NCBI RefSeq assembly: GCF_000613925.1
Contig: NZ_BAJX01000010.1
Coordinates: 1 to 64,000, forward strand
Source: Prevotella histicola JCM 15637 = DNF00424
Lineage (GTDB): Bacteria > Bacteroidota > Bacteroidia > Bacteroidales > Bacteroidaceae
Length of the DNA: 64,000 nt
Reading direction: 5' to 3'
Shown here piece by piece: positions 9,650 to 19,994 of this stretch. Made by a program: the position numbers and the translations under genes. The stretch's first letter is position 1. Every line of letters starts with the position of its first letter. The notes under the pieces are model-generated. The model made no database searches. It was not told the origin of the DNA and worked only from the letters and a program-made list of their open reading frames with translations.

Positions 9650-9681
9650 CAAAGGTACTCCTTTTTTGTTATTTGCACAAA
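9650..9681 (-). promoter_or_regulatory. Promoter of psd-pssA-DUF4834
   Basis: On the minus strand TTTG (9681-9678), 20 bases, then TACCTTTG (9657-9650). This is an exact Bacteroidetes promoter, 28 bases before the chosen psd ATG. Confidence 0.75.
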
Positions 9682-9697
9682 TTTTCACTCTCATTCT

Positions 9698-9729
9698 TTT
9701 GGATATGTCGGCTTTTCATAGTAACTTTA
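9698..9729 (+). promoter_or_regulatory. Promoter of dnaE
   Basis: TTTG at 9698-9701, 20 bases, then TAACTTTA at 9722-9729 (one mismatch in the -7 box). The ATG follows 22 bases later. Confidence 0.6.
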
Positions 9730-9751
9730 CACCTCAAAAAAGTATTAACTA

Positions 9752-12700
9752 ATGGAAGATTTCGTACATTTACACGTTCATACCAATTACTCTATTCTTG
9801 ATGGTCAGTCTAAAGTGACTCGCTTAGTGGATAAGGCTATTGCTGATGGGATGAAGGGTATGGCTATTACTGACCATGGTGTAATGTTCGGAATCAAGGA
9901 ATTCTCTGATTATTGTGCCAAGATAAATAAGGAAAGGAAAGCTAAAGGGGAGGAACCTTTCAAGCCAATCTTTGGCTGTGAGATGTATGTTGCACGTCGT
10001 TCAATGCATGATAAAGAGAAAGATAAGCATGATAATTCAGGCTATCACCTTATTGTATTAGCTAAGAATTACAATGGCTATAAGAATCTTATCAAGCTTG
10101 TTTCACATGCGTGGGTTGATGGTTACTACTATAAACCACGTACAGATCGTGAGGAATTAGAGAAATATCACGAAGATCTGATAGTCTGTTCTGCTTGTAT
10201 TGCAGGTGAAGTGCCAAATAAAATAATACGTGGAGATATAGAAGGAGCACGAGAAGCTTGTGAATGGTACCATCGAGTGTTTGGTGATGATTATTATTTG
10301 GAGTTACAAAGGCATGAAGTAAAGGACCCAACATTGGTAGCTAACCGTGAAGCTTACCCTCTACAACAGAAGGCAAACAAGGTATTGATGCAGTTCGCAA
10401 AGGAGTATGGGGTCAAACTTGTGTGTACAAATGACTGCCATTTTGAGGATAAAGAGACGGCAGAAGCACATGATCACTTGCTCTGTTTGTCAACGAATGA
10501 GGATCTTGATGACCCTAAACGAATGCGTTATTCAAAGCAGGAGTGGTTTAAAACACGTCAAGAGATGAATGAAGTGTTCTCTGATGTGCCTGAAGCCATG
10601 GCTAATACGTTGGAGATTCTTGATAAAATAGAAACCTATAGTATCGATCATGGGCCTATAATGCCTTTCTTCCCCATACCTGAAAGCTTTGGAACTGAGG
10701 AAGAATGGGAAAAGAAATTCACTGAAGCAGACCTATATAAGGAGTTTACGACGGATGAAAATGGGCTGAATCCATTGTCTGAGGAGGAAGGAAAGAAGGT
10801 CATTGCTCGCTTGGGAGGTTATGAAAAGATTTATCGAATCAAGTTTGAAGCTGACTATTTAGCTAAGTTAGCTTATGATGGAGCTAAGAAATTGTATGGT
10901 GATCCATTGTCAGAAGAGGTGAAAGAGCATATCCGTTTTGAGCTTCATGTAATGAAAACGATGGGTTTCCCTGGGTACTTCTTGATAGTACAGGACTTCA
11001 TTAACGCTGCTCGTGAGGACTTAGGAGTAATGGTTGGACCAGGGCGTGGCTCTGCTGCAGGCTCAGTTGTAGCTTATTGTTTAGGCATTACAAAGATAGA
11101 TCCTCTTAAATATGACTTGCTGTTTGAGCGTTTCTTAAACCCTGATCGTGTCAATCTCCCTGATATTGATACGGATTTTGATGATGATGGGCGTGGACGA
11201 GTGCTGCAATGGGTAATGGATAAGTATGGTCATGAGAATTGTGCACATATCATTACCTATTCAACTATGGCAACGAAGAACTCCATTAAGGATGTTGCAC
11301 GTGTTGAGAAGCTACCTTTGGATGTGTCAAATGCTCTTTGTAAGGCTATCCCAGAACGGTTACCAGATGGCATGAAGATGAATCTAACGAATGCCATTAA
11401 GTGTACTCCACAGCTGCAAGATGCTGAAGTTAGTGAAGATATACGTGAGCGTAACACCATTAAGTATGCAAAGATGCTGGAAGGAACTGTGCGTGGTACG
11501 GGTATTCATGCTTGTGGTTTTATTATCTGTCGTAATCCTATTGATGACTGGGTTCCTGTATCAACAGCAACAGATCCAGACTTTCCCGAGAAGAAAGTGC
11601 CTGTAACTCAGTATGACGGACATGTTATTGAGTCTACAGGTCTTATCAAAATGGACTTCTTAGGACTGAAGACTTTGTCTGAATTGAAGGAGGCTTGCAA
11701 GGTTATTAAGCAGACAACTGGTGATGTTATCGACCTTGATAATATCCCGATTGATGATGAACTTACATATCAACTCTATCAGCGTGGACAGACAATTGGT
11801 ACTTTCCAGTTTGAATCTGCTGGTATGCAGAAGTATCTTCGAGAACTACATCCAACTGTATTTGAGGACCTTATAGCCATGAATGCTCTCTATCGTCCAG
11901 GTCCAATGGATTATATTCCAGACTTTATCAAGCGTAAGAATGATCCTTCTTTGGTGAAGTATGATATCCCATGTATGGAGAAGTACCTTAAGGATACTTA
12001 TGGTATAACGGTTTATCAAGAGCAAGTGATGCTTTTAAGTAGGCAATTAGCCAACTTTACTCGTGGTGAAAGTGATGCACTTCGTAAGGCTATGGGTAAG
12101 AAAAAGAAGGCTATTGTAGATCAAATGAAGCCGAAGTTCATCAAGCAAGGGCAGGAGAATGGTCATGATCCACAGGTGTTAGAGAAGATATGGAGTGACT
12201 GGGAGAAGTTTGCAAGTTATGCTTTTAATAAGTCACATGCTACTTGTTATTCATGGGTTGCTTATCAAACTGCTTACTTAAAGGCCCATTATCCAGCAGA
12301 GTATATGGCTGCTTTGATGACTCGAAGGTTCAGTCAGATAACTGAGATTACCAAGCTAATGGAAGAGTGTAAGGCTATGAAGATAGCTACACTTGGCCCT
12401 GATGTAAATGAAAGTCAGATAGGGTTTGGTGTTAACAAGCATGGTGAGATACGTTTCGGTCTGTCTGCAATAAAGGGAATGGGTGCCAGTGCTGCAGAGA
12501 GTATTGTACGTGAGCGGGAGGCAAATGGTCCCTATAAGGACATCTATGACTTTGCAGAACGTATTGATCTTAGTAATGTTAACCGTAAAGCTTTTGAGAG
12601 TCTTGCATACAGTGGAGGCTTTGATAGCTTTGGTTTACAGCGTGAACAATACTTCGGTGTTACAGGTAAAGGAGACTTATTCCTTGATACTATAGTCCGT

Positions 12701-13471
12701 TATGGGCAGCTCTTCCAGATGGAAAAGGCTGAACAACAGAATTCTTTGTTTGGTGGAATGGATGCTGTGGCAGTGATACATCCAGTGGCACCAAAGTCAG
12801 AAAAGTGGCCTACTATAGAGAAGTTGAATAAGGAACGTGAGCTTGTTGGTGTGTATTTGTCTGCACATCCATTAGATGAATATAGCGTTGTGTTGAGGAA
12901 TATGTGTAATACGCATTGCTCACAGATTGGTCGTAATGCCGATATGACGCAGTTGTCGAAGACTGACGAAGTGACATTTGGCGGTATAGTAACAGCTGTT
13001 ACGGAGCGATTCTCACAGAAAACTGGTAAGCCTTTTGGCTTTGTAACCATAGAAGACTTTGATGGTACGGGCGAATTAGCGCTCTTTGGCGATGATTGGG
13101 CACGATGGAATAACCTGTTAAAGGAGAACTATACCATCTTTGTTACAGCAAAATGTCAGCCTCGTTATCGTAATAATCCTTCTATGTTGGAGCTGAAAGT
13201 CCAGAATGTAGAGCAGCTTTACGATGTGAAAGCACATCGTTTGGAACGATTTACAATAACGGTTGATTCCGTGGCATTGGATGAAGAGTTGGTGTCAGAA
13301 CTGTCAACCATCGTGGATGAGCATGTTGGGAATACCCGACTTTATATCCAATTGCGCACACCAGAGAACACTATGATTACGTTGCAGAGCCGCAATAAAG
13401 GTGTGAATGTAGACCGTAAGCTGATTGATTTCATTACTTCCAGTGACAAAATGGAGTTTAAGATCAATTAG
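9752..13471 (+). CDS. dnaE: DNA polymerase III alpha subunit
   Basis: Replicative polymerase catalytic subunit, 1239 residues, intact. The N-terminal PHP domain opens with HLHVHTNYSILDG (7-19). The polymerase core carries the catalytic aspartates in PDIDTDF (470-476) and the palm motif GPGRGSAAGSVVAYCLG. Finger and thumb regions follow with NALYRPGPMDYIPDFI. A C-terminal OB-fold region (about 1080-1160, GGIVTAVTERF) binds single-stranded DNA. Length and order match the DnaE1 class rather than PolC. It is transcribed from its own promoter, with trxA 76 bases behind. Confidence 0.97.
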   Translation: MEDFVHLHVHTNYSILDGQSKVTRLVDKAIADGMKGMAITDHGVMFGIKEFSDYCAKINKERKAKGEEPFKPIFGCEMYVARRSMHDKEKDKHDNSGYHLIVLAKNYNGYKNLIKLVSHAWVDGYYYKPRTDREELEKYHEDLIVCSACIAGEVPNKIIRGDIEGAREACEWYHRVFGDDYYLELQRHEVKDPTLVANREAYPLQQKANKVLMQFAKEYGVKLVCTNDCHFEDKETAEAHDHLLCLSTNEDLDDPKRMRYSKQEWFKTRQEMNEVFSDVPEAMANTLEILDKIETYSIDHGPIMPFFPIPESFGTEEEWEKKFTEADLYKEFTTDENGLNPLSEEEGKKVIARLGGYEKIYRIKFEADYLAKLAYDGAKKLYGDPLSEEVKEHIRFELHVMKTMGFPGYFLIVQDFINAAREDLGVMVGPGRGSAAGSVVAYCLGITKIDPLKYDLLFERFLNPDRVNLPDIDTDFDDDGRGRVLQWVMDKYGHENCAHIITYSTMATKNSIKDVARVEKLPLDVSNALCKAIPERLPDGMKMNLTNAIKCTPQLQDAEVSEDIRERNTIKYAKMLEGTVRGTGIHACGFIICRNPIDDWVPVSTATDPDFPEKKVPVTQYDGHVIESTGLIKMDFLGLKTLSELKEACKVIKQTTGDVIDLDNIPIDDELTYQLYQRGQTIGTFQFESAGMQKYLRELHPTVFEDLIAMNALYRPGPMDYIPDFIKRKNDPSLVKYDIPCMEKYLKDTYGITVYQEQVMLLSRQLANFTRGESDALRKAMGKKKKAIVDQMKPKFIKQGQENGHDPQVLEKIWSDWEKFASYAFNKSHATCYSWVAYQTAYLKAHYPAEYMAALMTRRFSQITEITKLMEECKAMKIATLGPDVNESQIGFGVNKHGEIRFGLSAIKGMGASAAESIVREREANGPYKDIYDFAERIDLSNVNRKAFESLAYSGGFDSFGLQREQYFGVTGKGDLFLDTIVRYGQLFQMEKAEQQNSLFGGMDAVAVIHPVAPKSEKWPTIEKLNKERELVGVYLSAHPLDEYSVVLRNMCNTHCSQIGRNADMTQLSKTDEVTFGGIVTAVTERFSQKTGKPFGFVTIEDFDGTGELALFGDDWARWNNLLKENYTIFVTAKCQPRYRNNPSMLELKVQNVEQLYDVKAHRLERFTITVDSVALDEELVSELSTIVDEHVGNTRLYIQLRTPENTMITLQSRNKGVNVDRKLIDFITSSDKMEFKIN

Positions 13472-13547
13472 AATGGCAATATAAAGTGGCACGGTCTTTG
13501 ATGATAAAGAATACATTATATAATCAATTATAAAAAAGAAAAGAATC

Positions 13548-13862
13548 ATGGAAGTTAAGATTACAGCAGAAAACTTTGAGACTTATAAGAATGGTGATTT
13601 ACCATTGGTAGTAGATTTGTGGGCAACTTGGTGTGGTCCATGTAAGATGGTTGGTCCTATCATCTCTGAACTTGCGGAAGATTATGACGGTAAGATCGTT
13701 GTTGGTAAGTGCGATGTTGAGGAGAATGATGATGTAGCAATAGAGTATGGTGTGCGCAATATCCCAACTATCCTCTTCTTTAAGGGTGGTCAGTTGGTTG
13801 ATAAGTTTGTTGGTGCAGCCCCTAAGAATGTTCTTGATGAGAAGTTCAAGGCTCTGTTGTAA
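13548..13862 (+). CDS. trxA: Thioredoxin
   Basis: Cytoplasmic thiol reductant of 104 residues. The active site WCGPC lies at 28-32, and the cis-proline loop is RNIPTILFF (about 73-81). Length and fold match the classical thioredoxin. It sits after dnaE in the same direction and ends at a very strong terminator. It could supply electrons to the DsbD encoded at 2.7 kb (inference). Confidence 0.95.
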   Translation: MEVKITAENFETYKNGDLPLVVDLWATWCGPCKMVGPIISELAEDYDGKIVVGKCDVEENDDVAIEYGVRNIPTILFFKGGQLVDKFVGAAPKNVLDEKFKALL

Positions 13863-13901
13863 GCAGATTCGGGAACAATACAAGAATTATTGAGTATAAG
13901 T

Positions 13902-13951
13902 AAAGCCATATCAGAGCCTCTCTTGAGGAGTCTGATATGGCTTTCTTTTTT
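13902..13951 (+). terminator. Terminator after trxA
   Basis: A perfect 14-bp stem, AAAGCCATATCAGA with TCTGATATGGCTTT, is followed by CTTTTTT. Confidence 0.9.
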
Positions 13952-13991
13952 GCTCTTTTACTTCTATCTTTCTTGTGTTTAGATAGGTTTC

Positions 13992-14231
13992 TTTGTAAAA
14001 CAAATTCCCTATTACTTTTTAAAAGGGCATCTATTGCATCGTAAAAGGGCACCTTTCACATTGTAAAAGGTGCCCTTTTGCTGTGTAAAAGATGCCCTTT
14101 TGAAGTGCAAAAGACGCCCTTTTACAAGCCTGTTTGTAAGTGTCTAATATCCTTATAGTTACAGTTGGTGAAAAAGAAGGATTTTCTCAGAATCATTCAT
14201 CTTGGCATTCTGCGAGATGTAATATTATTTC
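13992..14231 (-). repeat. Five-core intergenic element, copy B
   Basis: Minus-oriented. Cores start at 14021, 14043, 14065, 14087 and 14109 (22-bp period). The lead-in box TTACAGT is at 14159-14165, the distal box TGTAA at 14218-14222, and the trailer box TTTGTAA at 13992-13998. Cores 2 and 3 form a near-perfect inverted repeat. The copy lies between convergent trxA and tsaE. Confidence 0.85.
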
Positions 14232-14444
14232 CTCGTTTATCAACTCTCTTCTTCAACCGTTCCCTTTGTTCCCTCTTACTTGTTTCATACATAGGAATCT
14301 TGATGTAATTGTCACTGAGCAATCTTGCCTTATAAGCTGTTAAGCAGGCATGATGATGACTTATTGAATCGGGAAAAGTACTACGGTGTGTAACATTGTC
14401 TGGTAAGGATACTGTTAAAGAGAAGTGTTATACAGTCCTCCTCT
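14232..14444. other. Rest of the trxA-tsaE gap
   Basis: No reading frame, promoter or hairpin that I can support; A/T-rich filler between the repeat copy and the end of tsaE. Confidence 0.5.
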
Positions 14445-14855
14445 TTAGCATTTTAGCTTGCGAGTACCGTCAGCTTGTTCTTCAATCGTCACTTTTATGA
14501 CATTCTCTGGGAGGATTTCCTCGATCAGTTCCGGCCATTCAAGAAGACAAAGGTTACCACTGTAGAAGTAGTCTTCATACCCCATGTCATATACTTCCTC
14601 AAGTTTCTTGATGCGATAGAAGTCGAAATGATAGATAGAATTCCCCTTTCCATCCGTATATTCATTGATGAGAGAGAACGTTGGCGAGGTAATGACATCC
14701 TTAACTCCTAAGGTTTCACACAATGCTTTGATGAAAGTTGTTTTCCCAGCTCCCATCTTTCCATAGAAAGCAAACACTTTTCCTTCACCCATCCTATTGA
14801 TAAATTCCTTTGCAGCCTCTTGGATGGTGTCAAGGCTTTTAATAGTTATTTCCAT
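14445..14855 (-). CDS. tsaE: tRNA threonylcarbamoyladenosine biosynthesis ATPase
   Basis: ATPase that works with TsaB and TsaD in making the t6A base next to the anticodon of ANN-reading tRNAs. The 136-residue protein has the Walker A loop GKMGAGKTT (32-40), the switch-like SPTFSLINEY stretch, and HFDFYRI followed by LLEWPELI near the C-terminus, all typical of TsaE (YjeE). It lies 37 bases behind porX and is last in the minus-strand run. Confidence 0.94.
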   Translation of the reverse strand: MEITIKSLDTIQEAAKEFINRMGEGKVFAFYGKMGAGKTTFIKALCETLGVKDVITSPTFSLINEYTDGKGNSIYHFDFYRIKKLEEVYDMGYEDYFYSGNLCLLEWPELIEEILPENVIKVTIEEQADGTRKLKC

Positions 14856-14892
14856 TATAATTAAGCTTTTTGTTTTGCGTTATAAGCGTATG

Positions 14893-16512
14893 TTATCTCT
14901 TCCTTGGGCTGAGTGTTACCAACGGAACAATCATTTCTTCCATTGAGATACCTCCGTGTTGGAAGGTGTCTTTATAGTATGACACGTAGTAATTGTAGTT
15001 GTTTGGATAAGCAAAGAAAGAATCCCCAGTTGCAAAGACATAGCTTGTGCTGAGGTTAGGAGCAGGCAATTGTGCCTCTTGTGGCTTCTTGATAGTGAAG
15101 ACTTCACGTGAGTCATAGTTCAGATTCTTCCCCAACTTATATCTAAGATTCGTATTTGTATTCCTGTCACCAATGATCTTTATGGGCTTTGTTGTCCTTA
15201 TTGAACCGTGATCAGTCGTGATAACCACTTTGTAGTCAGACTGTGCCAACTCCTTGATTACATCCGCCAGCACACTATGCTGGAACCAACTGAGTGTGAT
15301 TGAGCGGTATGCACTTTCACTACTTGCCAACTCGCGTATCATCTTCATCTCTGTTCGGGCATGTGAGAGCATATCAATGAAGTTCACTACAAGTACGTTG
15401 AGGTTGTTTTGTGCAAGGTTTTTATACTGTTGCATGAACTTGTCTGCACCTGTAGAATCGTTTATTTTGTGATAAGAGAACTTATCATGTCGGCGGTAAC
15501 GTTCAATCTGTGTTTGTATGAGTGGTTCTTCATTGAGGTTCTTTCCTTCCTCTTCGTCCTCGTCCACCCATAGGTCTGGGAACATTGTAGCAATCTGTTG
15601 TGGCATCAATCCACTGAAGATAGCATTGCGTGCATATTGTGTTGCAGTCGGCAGAATGCTCATGTAAAGGTCCTCTTCTATGTCAAACATGTCACCGATC
15701 TCCTTTGACAGGACACGCCATTGATCAAGTCGGAAGTTGTCAATAACGATGAGGAACACTTTTTCTCCTTTATCAATGAGTGGGAATATCTTGCGTTTGA
15801 AGATATCAGGACTGAGCAATGGACGTGTGTCATCACTGTTGTTCGTTGGCTTTTTATTATTCCCAGTCAGCTTAGAGAAACCATTGCTCAACTTATTGTC
15901 CTGTGGTGCAACCCAATGAAGGTAATTCTTTATGATGTATTTTGCGAAACCATTGTTGGCTTCTTCCTTCTGCATCTTGAGCATTTCAGTCATATTACTG
16001 TCGGCACTGCTTAGTTCAAGCTCCCAATAAACAAGCTTCCGATATACTTCAGCCCAGTCATTAAAGGTTCGGCAGTCAGCAATCTGCATTGCAATCTGTT
16101 GGTACTCCTGTTGATAACCACTCTGTGTGACTTCCGTAACAATCTCCTTTTGGTGAATATTCTTCTTTAATGTAAGAAGGATCTGATTTGGATTGACAGG
16201 CTTAATAAGGTAGTCTGCAATCTTTGCACCAATGGCTTGGTTCATGATATTCTCCTCTTCGCTCTTTGTAACCATGACAATAGGCGTAGCAGGTTGTATA
16301 TCCTTGATACGCTGTAACGTCTCCAATCCGGATAGTCCTGGCATCTGTTCGTCCAGCAGAACGAGGTCGAATGTCTGCGTGCGGCACTGGTCAATGGCAT
16401 CACTTCCATTGTTTACCGTTATGACTTCATATCCTTTCTTTTCGAGGAAGATGATGTGAGCCTTCAATAACTCTATCTCATCATCCACCCAAAGTAATAA
16501 TCCATTGCTCAT
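14893..16512 (-). CDS. porX: PorX-type response regulator with PglZ phosphatase domain
   Basis: Response regulator that controls type IX secretion in Bacteroidetes (PorX of the PorX/PorY pair). An N-terminal receiver domain (1-125) has the acidic pocket Asp10-Asp11, phosphorylatable Asp54 (LLDEQMPG), Thr/Lys at MVTKSEEE and a KPVNP loop. A helical linker follows. The C-terminal PglZ/alkaline-phosphatase-like half includes VIDNFRLDQW, VNFIDMLSHAR and TTDHGSIRT, with metal-binding Asp and His. The 539-residue length fits. It lies 17 bases after the porW/sprE gene, so both are probably one operon. No histidine kinase gene is present in this window. Confidence 0.9.
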   Translation of the reverse strand: MSNGLLLWVDDEIELLKAHIIFLEKKGYEVITVNNGSDAIDQCRTQTFDLVLLDEQMPGLSGLETLQRIKDIQPATPIVMVTKSEEENIMNQAIGAKIADYLIKPVNPNQILLTLKKNIHQKEIVTEVTQSGYQQEYQQIAMQIADCRTFNDWAEVYRKLVYWELELSSADSNMTEMLKMQKEEANNGFAKYIIKNYLHWVAPQDNKLSNGFSKLTGNNKKPTNNSDDTRPLLSPDIFKRKIFPLIDKGEKVFLIVIDNFRLDQWRVLSKEIGDMFDIEEDLYMSILPTATQYARNAIFSGLMPQQIATMFPDLWVDEDEEEGKNLNEEPLIQTQIERYRRHDKFSYHKINDSTGADKFMQQYKNLAQNNLNVLVVNFIDMLSHARTEMKMIRELASSESAYRSITLSWFQHSVLADVIKELAQSDYKVVITTDHGSIRTTKPIKIIGDRNTNTNLRYKLGKNLNYDSREVFTIKKPQEAQLPAPNLSTSYVFATGDSFFAYPNNYNYYVSYYKDTFQHGGISMEEMIVPLVTLSPRKR

Positions 16513-16529
16513 ATTTTCGTACTCCTTTC

Positions 16530-19500
16530 TTAGAATCCATCCAGATCGTAATACTCATCTTCTATATTATTCTGGATGGGTTGATTCTTTTTATTGTTCT
16601 TGTTATTTCCTTTTCCTTGTTGTGGTTCGTCATTTCCGAAGTAGATGATTGGTCCATCATCTGTCGGTTTCGGCTTTTTGACAGGTGGTGTCTGCGGCTT
16701 CTGTCCATTCATTTGTGGTTTCTGAAGCGGTGTCTGTGGTGTCTGAACAGGCAACTTTGTTGCTTGCCCTGTTGTTGCAGGCTGCTGTTTCGCAGGCCTC
16801 TGAGCCCCAGATGGGGTGGGGAGCTTGGTCTTCGGCTGCGCCTCTGGCTTTGTTGTCGTTGCTGGTGCAGACTCTTTCTTTGGCTCCTCCATTGGGATTT
16901 CAAAGGTATTCGTGTCCTCCAACGTTGGTTTCTCTTCCTCTTTTGGTAGTTCAATGACATTCTTATCCTTTGACGTATCCTTTGTTTTGGACTGCTTCTG
17001 GTTCGGTTCTTCCAACGGAATGGTCATGGAATTATCAGTTGGAGCATCCTGTGTGTCAGGATAAAGATCCGTATCATTCGCATGTTTCTCTTCTATTTCC
17101 TTCTGCAGATCACGTTCTCTTGGCTTCGTAACATTAGCCGGTTCGCTTAATAGATAGCGTTTAGTGACGGCCAGAGGAGCAAAGTTCTTGGCATAGAAGG
17201 CTTCATAATCTTTATAACTGAAGGCTGTTCCTATCAGTTTTAAGTTCTTGTCACTGATGATAATACCCTTTGCTGTCTTGCCCATCTGCGTTATGATAGC
17301 CTCAGAAGAAAGCAATTGACGTGCATATTGATAAGCCTCATCGTAATTGCGGAAGCCTGATATCTGCATCTGATGTAAGCTTCCGAGATCTTGTATCTCA
17401 ATCTCAAAGTTCCTGACAAGGAAGTTTGTGAAGTTGAAACGTGCCATTTCGAATAGCAGCTTATGCTCATTAACAGAGTCAGGGTTGTATATGAGCAAGA
17501 ACTTAAAGTCTATATCACGTTCTGGAGAGAGCTTTGCTTGATGGATACTGTCGCTGTCATTCAACACATTTGAGCGATAACTCCATACGTCTCCAAGGTC
17601 AAACTTACCTCCATGTAGCTTCTTTCCTGCCTGAACACCATTGACAATCATGCCCGCCATCTCACTGATTCTACTCTGTGGATACTTTTCTACGACCGTT
17701 TTCATATCATTGATGCAGCCATTTACATCTCCATTGTTCAGTTTACTCAAGCCTCCAATGAACAAAAACTTATCCCTGTTCGCACCTAATGGGAACCGTT
17801 TCTCGGATACTTTGGTATTCCCTTGTACCTCATTGTATCTCTCTTGCTTGAAAGCATCGTATGTTGCAGCATAGAGAGAGTCCTCTATCTGTGTTCCAAA
17901 CTTTAGGTTCTCCTTGTAATATGGGTCCGTAAGAAGCGTTGTCCATTGGCTCTTAGGATAATCTTTCTTTAACTTACTGACATAAGTTTCAGCTATGTCA
18001 GGTTGATTTTTTCGCATATAAAGGAGGTAAAGATGGTAATAAACATCATCCATCTGCTCATAGTCAGGGTAGTTATCACTTACCCTACGAAGTGCTTTTT
18101 CTGCTAATCGAAGGTTATCAAGCCTATCTTTAAAGATTACTCCAGAGTGATGTAAACCGTTCTCCAGTATCTTGTTGCTCGCAATCATTTGTTCTGGAGT
18201 GAGCGGAATCTGCGCAAGATAGTACTCACGTTTATGTGGATCGTTCTTAAGAGAGTCTCTTGTATGACTGATAGAGTCTTGTTTCGCTTCAGCTTTCGTG
18301 ATAGAATCGCGTTGCGCATCAGTCAGTTCTGAAAGGTTATTGCCGTTTTTCCCTGGTGTCCCAACAACTGTTTGGTTTATTCGTTGCCAGTTATCAATAT
18401 TCTCTCTCTTGCCCCATAGCTGTTGGAAGGTTACCTTTCCTTGTTGTACAGCCATTGGATTATAGAAGTACCAGGTGTTACCTTGCTGCCGATTATCACC
18501 GTTTGGCTTTATTGTATTGCCAGGATTGTTGTTTCCAAAACTGTTTTCAATCCCTTGTTCCTGACCGTTATTCAGAGCTTGTTGCTGTATTCTCTCTTCC
18601 TTTTCTTTCTTTTTCAGTGCCGTAATGACGCGATCTATGGCTGCATTACGTTCTGTTTCAGAGCATTTAGCCAGATGTTGTAATGAGTCTTGTAGCTGTA
18701 CAGCATCTGTAAAAGGAACCAATTCATCCAGCACTTTTGAACGTTCTGATAATTGTTCGTAGTCTTTTCGATCCTGATCAAGTAGTCCAATAGCTTCTCC
18801 ATAGCAACGTTTCGCATCTCCAAAACGCTCTTTTGCCCAATAGAGGTCGCCCAAATGTAGCAGCAACACGCCTTTCTCAATCCCGTTACGTGTAGCTTTC
18901 TTGTTTCCTTGTTCGTAAGCATTGATTGCTGCAAGGGTATCTCGGTCTGCCAAATATATATTACCCATGGCGTAATATACCTGGTCTAAGTATTCTTTGT
19001 TATTGTCTGAAGCTGCCATATGCTTCAGTTTACCAATCATTTTCTTTGATTGTCCCTTTGCAGTAACCTCCGTTTGTGCGATACGTGCATTGAATTCCAG
19101 TTCATAAGGTGGGTTTGTACGAATCACACGTTGGAAAGCTTTGTAAGCTTCTTGGTTCTTTCCGAGTGCAGCAAGTACTTGTCCGAGAAGATAAAGCTCA
19201 CGTGCTTTCTGTTTACGGCGCATCTCATGCTTAATAACCTTTTGTAAATAAGGTACGGCTTTGGCCAATTCTCCAGTGTGTAGGTAGTAGTCTGCATAGG
19301 TATAATCCCATTCTTTTACAGCACGCCAGTCCATAGAGTCACGTTGCATGTTGCGGATTACGTCCTCAGCATCATATAACCAATCCTGCTCTACATAGCA
19401 TTTTGCCAGCCAGGCACGTGCTTTTCCGTAGATAGCTGGTTGTCCTTTATAGATACGACTCATGTATGCGAAGGTGGCAGCAGCCTCCTCGAAAGCCCCT

Positions 19501-19946
19501 TGATGGAACTGTGAACGTCCCATAAGCATCCATGCTTTCCACAAAAAAGGGTTGTATTCTTTGCGTGAAAGCCATTCTATGTCACTTGCAGTCTTACGTC
19601 TACTCTTGTTCCATTCGGGTCTTTTCTTGATACTATGCCTGGCAATAGCCTTCTCAGCCTTCTCTATTGCACGGTCAAAGTTGGTCTTTCCCAGTTCTCT
19701 ACTGCTCTTGTTACCTACAGTATAGAGTGGAATCATCTCTGTGAAGTTGTCTTTGTTACCGTTTTCTTTTTCCAAAGAGCCATCTATATAGGCTTGTGCT
19801 CCATTGAAATAAGTATTGTAACGAGCATTAAAAGCATGCCACCATCTTGATTGCGACGTGTTCTTATTCGTAGAACAACTAACAATCGTCAGGAAAATGA
19901 TTGCAAGTAGTGCGGATATGATATGTCTGGTGGATGTTTTCTTCAC
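16530..19946 (-). CDS. PorW/SprE-like TPR lipoprotein of type IX secretion
   Basis: A 1138-residue lipoprotein: signal peptide with lipobox ending at Cys24 (TIVSC), then many TPR-like helical repeats (about 110-400 and 640-760), and a Pro/Lys/Thr/Gln-rich C-terminal third. The N-terminal block RWWHAFNARYNTYFNGAQAY resembles SprE of Flavobacterium and PorW of Porphyromonas, outer-membrane lipoproteins needed for type IX secretion. The neighbouring porX supports this. It is longer than I would expect for PorW because of the disordered tail. The assignment rests on resemblance and context. Confidence 0.75.
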   Translation of the reverse strand: MKKTSTRHIISALLAIIFLTIVSCSTNKNTSQSRWWHAFNARYNTYFNGAQAYIDGSLEKENGNKDNFTEMIPLYTVGNKSSRELGKTNFDRAIEKAEKAIARHSIKKRPEWNKSRRKTASDIEWLSRKEYNPFLWKAWMLMGRSQFHQGAFEEAAATFAYMSRIYKGQPAIYGKARAWLAKCYVEQDWLYDAEDVIRNMQRDSMDWRAVKEWDYTYADYYLHTGELAKAVPYLQKVIKHEMRRKQKARELYLLGQVLAALGKNQEAYKAFQRVIRTNPPYELEFNARIAQTEVTAKGQSKKMIGKLKHMAASDNNKEYLDQVYYAMGNIYLADRDTLAAINAYEQGNKKATRNGIEKGVLLLHLGDLYWAKERFGDAKRCYGEAIGLLDQDRKDYEQLSERSKVLDELVPFTDAVQLQDSLQHLAKCSETERNAAIDRVITALKKKEKEERIQQQALNNGQEQGIENSFGNNNPGNTIKPNGDNRQQGNTWYFYNPMAVQQGKVTFQQLWGKRENIDNWQRINQTVVGTPGKNGNNLSELTDAQRDSITKAEAKQDSISHTRDSLKNDPHKREYYLAQIPLTPEQMIASNKILENGLHHSGVIFKDRLDNLRLAEKALRRVSDNYPDYEQMDDVYYHLYLLYMRKNQPDIAETYVSKLKKDYPKSQWTTLLTDPYYKENLKFGTQIEDSLYAATYDAFKQERYNEVQGNTKVSEKRFPLGANRDKFLFIGGLSKLNNGDVNGCINDMKTVVEKYPQSRISEMAGMIVNGVQAGKKLHGGKFDLGDVWSYRSNVLNDSDSIHQAKLSPERDIDFKFLLIYNPDSVNEHKLLFEMARFNFTNFLVRNFEIEIQDLGSLHQMQISGFRNYDEAYQYARQLLSSEAIITQMGKTAKGIIISDKNLKLIGTAFSYKDYEAFYAKNFAPLAVTKRYLLSEPANVTKPRERDLQKEIEEKHANDTDLYPDTQDAPTDNSMTIPLEEPNQKQSKTKDTSKDKNVIELPKEEEKPTLEDTNTFEIPMEEPKKESAPATTTKPEAQPKTKLPTPSGAQRPAKQQPATTGQATKLPVQTPQTPLQKPQMNGQKPQTPPVKKPKPTDDGPIIYFGNDEPQQGKGNNKNNKKNQPIQNNIEDEYYDLDGF

Positions 19947-19994
19947 TCTTTTATTGTCTTTATTTATGTTTGGTTGCCTGATTTAATCTCTCTT

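Noticed and set aside
16581..17064. Several open frames antisense to the 3' third of the PorW-like gene
   Set aside because: They arise from the low-complexity Pro/Lys/Gln tail read backwards; Leu/Trp/Cys-rich products without recognisable domains or start signals.
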